Shown here in pieces: positions 61,431-64,000 of a stretch of 64,000 bases of DNA. How positions within the stretch are numbered: position 1 is the stretch's first letter; every line of letters starts with the position of its first letter. A program made the position numbers and the translations under genes. Source of the stretch: Halorubrum halophilum. GTDB lineage: Archaea > Halobacteriota > Halobacteria > Halobacteriales > Haloferacaceae. Location of the stretch: positions 1-64,000 of the forward strand of contig NZ_BBJP01000010.1 in assembly GCF_000739595.1 (NCBI RefSeq). Reading direction: 5' to 3'. Under the pieces are notes generated by a model. The model did no database searches, had not been told where the DNA came from, and saw only the letters and a program-made list of their open reading frames with translations.

Positions 61431-63593
61431 ATGTCGACTGAGGGCGACGATCCGGTGAAGACCATCTGCCCGTACTGCGGCGTCGGCTGCGGGATCTCGG
61501 TGAACCAAGGCGACGACCCCGGCGACGTGAACTTCATGCCGTGGGGCGAGGCGCCGGTCAACGAGGGACGCGTCTGCATCAAGGGCGGTGCGGCGACGCA
61601 GGTCGTCGACCACGAGGACCGGCTGACGGAGCCGCTTATAAAAGAGGACGGGGAGTTCCGCGAGGCGACGTGGGAGGAGGCCTACTCGCGGATCGTCTCG
61701 GAGATGGAGGGAATCCGCGAGGAGAACGGTCCCGACGCGATGGGATTCTTCGGCTCCTCGAAGACGATGAACGAGGAGAACTACCTCCTCCAGAAGATCG
61801 CGCGCCGGTACGGCACGAACAACGTCGACAACTGCACCCGGATGTGCCACGCCTCGACCGTCTGGGCGCTCCGGACGAGCCTCGGTGCGGGCGCGATGAC
61901 GAACAGCATGGCCGACTTGGAGGAGTCGGCCGACGTGTTCTGGATCCAGGGCGCGAACCCCGGCGAGCAGCACCCGATCGCCAACAGCCAGTACTTCCGG
62001 CAGGCCGTGCTGGAGGGCGCGACGGTCATCCAGGTCGATCCCCACGCCAACAAGACCACCCGGTCGTTCGAGATCGACGAGACGGAGCGGCACATGCACC
62101 TACAGGTGAAGCCCGGCGCCGACATCCCGCTCCTCAACGTCGTGTTGAAGACGATCCTCGAACGCCACGAGGCGGAGCCCGACGCGGGCTGGATCGACGA
62201 GGCGTTCATTGAGGAGCGCACTGAGGGGTTCGAACACCTCAAAGAGACGCTCGAAGACTTCGACAAGGAGGCGGCCGCGGAGGAGGCCGGCGTCCCCCTC
62301 GAAGACATCGAACTCGCCGCCGAGAAGTACGCGATGGCGAACAACGCGGCCATCTTCACCGGGATGGGGATGAGCCAGCACACCTGCGGCGTCGACAACG
62401 TCCAGAACGAGATCAACCTCGCGCTGATCACGGGGAACCTCGGGAAGCCCGGCACCGGCGTCAACCCCCTGCGCGGGCAGAACAACGTCCAGGGGACGAG
62501 CGACGTGGGCGCGATGCCGAACGTCCTCCCCGGCTACCAGCTCGTCGACGACGACGAGGCCCGCGAGGGCGTCGAGGACGTGTGGGGGTTCGAAGTGCCC
62601 GACGAGCCCGGTCTCACCAACGTGGAGATATCCCACGAGGCCGGCCGCTCGGTGAAGGGGCTGTACGTGATGGGCGAGAACCCCGTGATGAGCGAGCCCG
62701 ACGGCAACGAGGTCGAGGAGCGCCTGGAGTCGCTGGAGTTCATGGTCGCACAGGACATCTTCATGACCGAGACCGCCGAGCTCGCGGACGTGGTCCTCCC
62801 GGCGACGACGTGGGCGGAGCGCGGCGGCACCGTCACCAACACCGACCGTCGCGTCCAGCGCATGCGCGGCGCCGAAAAGGTCCACGAGAACACGAAACAC
62901 GACCTCGAGATCCTGATGGAGGTCGGCAGCCGGCTCTTCAGCGAAGACGAGTTCCGCTTCGACGACGTGGAGGCCGTCTTCGAGGAGCTGCGCGAGGTGT
63001 GTCCGATCTACCACGGGATGACCTACGACGCGCTCGGCGAGACCGGGATCCAGTGGCCCTGCTACGAGGAGGGCGACGAGGGCGACCAGTACCTCTACGA
63101 GGACTCGTTCGACACCGAGAGCGGGCTCGGACAGATCGAGGGCGTGCGCCACCAGCCCCCCGCCGAAGTGCCCGACGAGGAGTACCCGCTGATTCTCACC
63201 ACCGCCCGCCTCGAAGAGCACTACAACACGGGGACGATGAGCCGGCGGTCGCCGACGCTCATGCGCCAGCACCCGGAGAACTTCGTCGACGTGCACCCGA
63301 ACGACGCCGCGGAGTACGGCATCGAGGACGGCGACACGGTGACGCTCCAATCTCGCCGCGGCGAGATCGAGGTGAAAGCGCAGGTGACGGAGGACATCAA
63401 GGAGGGCGTCGTCTGGACGACCCCGCACTTCGCGGCCGCCTCCGCGAACCGCCTCACGAACGACGTGCTCGACGAACGGGCGAAGATCCCCGAGTACAAG
63501 GCCGCCGCGGCGGACATCGCGGTCACCGTCGCCGACGGCGGGGAGCCCGATGAGGGCGTGAAAGCGGGGGACGCGGAGCCGGCAGACGACTGA
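61431..63593 (+). CDS. Formate dehydrogenase alpha-like molybdopterin oxidoreductase
   Basis: 720 residues from the ATG at 61431. The N-terminal 4Fe-4S motif is ICPYCGVGCGISV with a fourth Cys in GRVCIKGG. The Mo-bis-MGD core has the ligand Cys in CTRMCHASTVWALRTSLG, then FWIQGANPGEQHPIANSQYF, VIQVDPHANKTTRS, ALITGNLGKPGTGVNPLRGQ and LILTTARLEEHYNTGTMSRR for the C-terminal pterin-binding part. It is shorter than NAD-linked FdhA with extra Fe-S domains. Electrons would go to an external partner, none of which is adjacent. moaC next door supplies the cofactor. Confidence 0.9.
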   Translation: MSTEGDDPVKTICPYCGVGCGISVNQGDDPGDVNFMPWGEAPVNEGRVCIKGGAATQVVDHEDRLTEPLIKEDGEFREATWEEAYSRIVSEMEGIREENGPDAMGFFGSSKTMNEENYLLQKIARRYGTNNVDNCTRMCHASTVWALRTSLGAGAMTNSMADLEESADVFWIQGANPGEQHPIANSQYFRQAVLEGATVIQVDPHANKTTRSFEIDETERHMHLQVKPGADIPLLNVVLKTILERHEAEPDAGWIDEAFIEERTEGFEHLKETLEDFDKEAAAEEAGVPLEDIELAAEKYAMANNAAIFTGMGMSQHTCGVDNVQNEINLALITGNLGKPGTGVNPLRGQNNVQGTSDVGAMPNVLPGYQLVDDDEAREGVEDVWGFEVPDEPGLTNVEISHEAGRSVKGLYVMGENPVMSEPDGNEVEERLESLEFMVAQDIFMTETAELADVVLPATTWAERGGTVTNTDRRVQRMRGAEKVHENTKHDLEILMEVGSRLFSEDEFRFDDVEAVFEELREVCPIYHGMTYDALGETGIQWPCYEEGDEGDQYLYEDSFDTESGLGQIEGVRHQPPAEVPDEEYPLILTTARLEEHYNTGTMSRRSPTLMRQHPENFVDVHPNDAAEYGIEDGDTVTLQSRRGEIEVKAQVTEDIKEGVVWTTPHFAAASANRLTNDVLDERAKIPEYKAAAADIAVTVADGGEPDEGVKAGDAEPADD

Positions 63594-63636
63594 CGGAAGG
63601 GCTCACCGCCGTCGTTGTCCCCGACTTTCGATTCGG

Positions 63637-64000
63637 CTACTCGCCGAGCGTCCGCTTCTCCTTCTCGACGACCTCGACGTCCGTGATTCCGGTGTCCGGA
63701 TAGCCGCCGTCGTCGTCCTTCTCCGCGGCCTTCACCATGTCCCAGACGACGTTGAGCCCGGTGGTCACGCCCTCCAGCGCCTCCATCTCGCAGCCGGTCT
63801 TCCCGGTCGTCTCCACCGCGACCGTCAGCTCGATCCGGTCGTCGCCGACGGCAAAGTCGGTGTCGACGTTCGTGATCGGGATCTGGTGGCACATCGGGAT
63901 CGTCTCCCACGTGTGTTTGACGGCCTGCACCGCGCCGACCCGCGCGGTCGCGAGCACGTCGCCCTTCCCGACCTCGTCGGCCTCGACCGCCGCGACCGTC
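63637..64000 (-). CDS. moaC: MoaC, cyclic pyranopterin monophosphate synthase (partial)
   Basis: The 3' end of the gene, reading into the window edge from TVAAVEADEVGKGDVLATAR through VGAVQAVKHTWETIPMCHQI, VETTGKTGCEMEALEGVTTG and LNVVWDMVKAAEKDDDGGYP to the stop. The motif CHQI and the Gly-Cys-Glu-Met-Glu segment are specific to MoaC, which makes cPMP in molybdopterin synthesis. The N-terminal part lies outside. It is convergent with the molybdoenzyme gene. Confidence 0.9.
   Translation of the reverse strand, partial: TVAAVEADEVGKGDVLATARVGAVQAVKHTWETIPMCHQIPITNVDTDFAVGDDRIELTVAVETTGKTGCEMEALEGVTTGLNVVWDMVKAAEKDDDGGYPDTGITDVEVVEKEKRTLGE

Overview
The window is high-GC, with acidic proteomes, GTC/GAC/CTC-rich codon use, TATA boxes 25-30 nt upstream of many start codons and many leaderless starts. 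It carries two genes for the haloarchaeal CC-star proteins, several halophile-only small families, and Tat-type lipoprotein signals. All of this points to the chromosome of a halophilic archaeon close to Halorubrum. I see no rRNA, tRNA or CRISPR.

Layout. 1-3.3 kb is an AT-richer accessory strip: an IS66-like transposase tail, a hypothetical gene, an HTH/PIN pair that looks like a toxin-antitoxin unit with its own palindromic operator, and a tyrosine recombinase. 3.6-8.4 kb is a sulfur-handling cluster (TauE/SafE exporter, DUF7512, two YeeE/YedE proteins, rhodanese-MBL fusion, a beheaded TusA, DsrE-like protein, DUF302). 8.4-20.7 kb is mixed core: radical SAM/SPASM protein, universal stress protein, XerC-like recombinase with DUF5805, a HisG-like paralogue, a large acidic coiled-coil protein, an MBL hydrolase, a 1031-residue FAD/Fe-S oxidase and a VOC protein.

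22.2-40.9 kb is a catabolic island. It holds a CitE-like lyase, AEC carrier, cupin, PEP-hydrolase-family TIM barrel, PQQ propeller lipoprotein, a full branched-chain-type ABC importer (LivF, G, M, H and a binding protein), a Tm-1-like ATP-binding protein, a PAS/GAF sensor, an IclR regulator, a xylose-isomerase-like TIM barrel, an SMP-30 lactonase, a KDPG/KDPGal aldolase, a galactonate-dehydratase-like enolase-superfamily enzyme and a stub of an SDR. A family of 15-bp palindromes (consensus about TTCACATAATGAGAA) recurs at 23.4, 23.9, 34.8, 35.7 and 35.8 kb and probably marks the IclR regulon. This is the best candidate for an undescribed uptake and degradation system, probably for a sugar acid.

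41.4-46.8 kb holds a PAS histidine kinase and an arsenic locus: arsR divergent from arsD-arsA-hcsL-hcsS, followed by a convergent arsenate-reductase-like gene that has lost its catalytic P-loop. No arsenite pump is present. 46.9-51.3 kb carries a glycosyltransferase, a sulfatase-like protein, a flippase-like membrane protein and a GAF histidine kinase. 51.9-64 kb is ordinary core: purU, purS-purQ, SHOCT protein, VOC protein, ilvD, a universal stress protein, NYN protein, signal peptidase, gcvT, a HhH-like protein, a formate-dehydrogenase-like molybdoenzyme and the end of moaC.

The most striking non-coding signal is a pair of diverged repeat elements of about 420-450 bp (20.7-21.2 kb and 51.4-51.8 kb). 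Their sequences keep the same architecture while the arms of their hairpins differ between copies in a fully compensated way, so base pairing, not sequence, is what is conserved.
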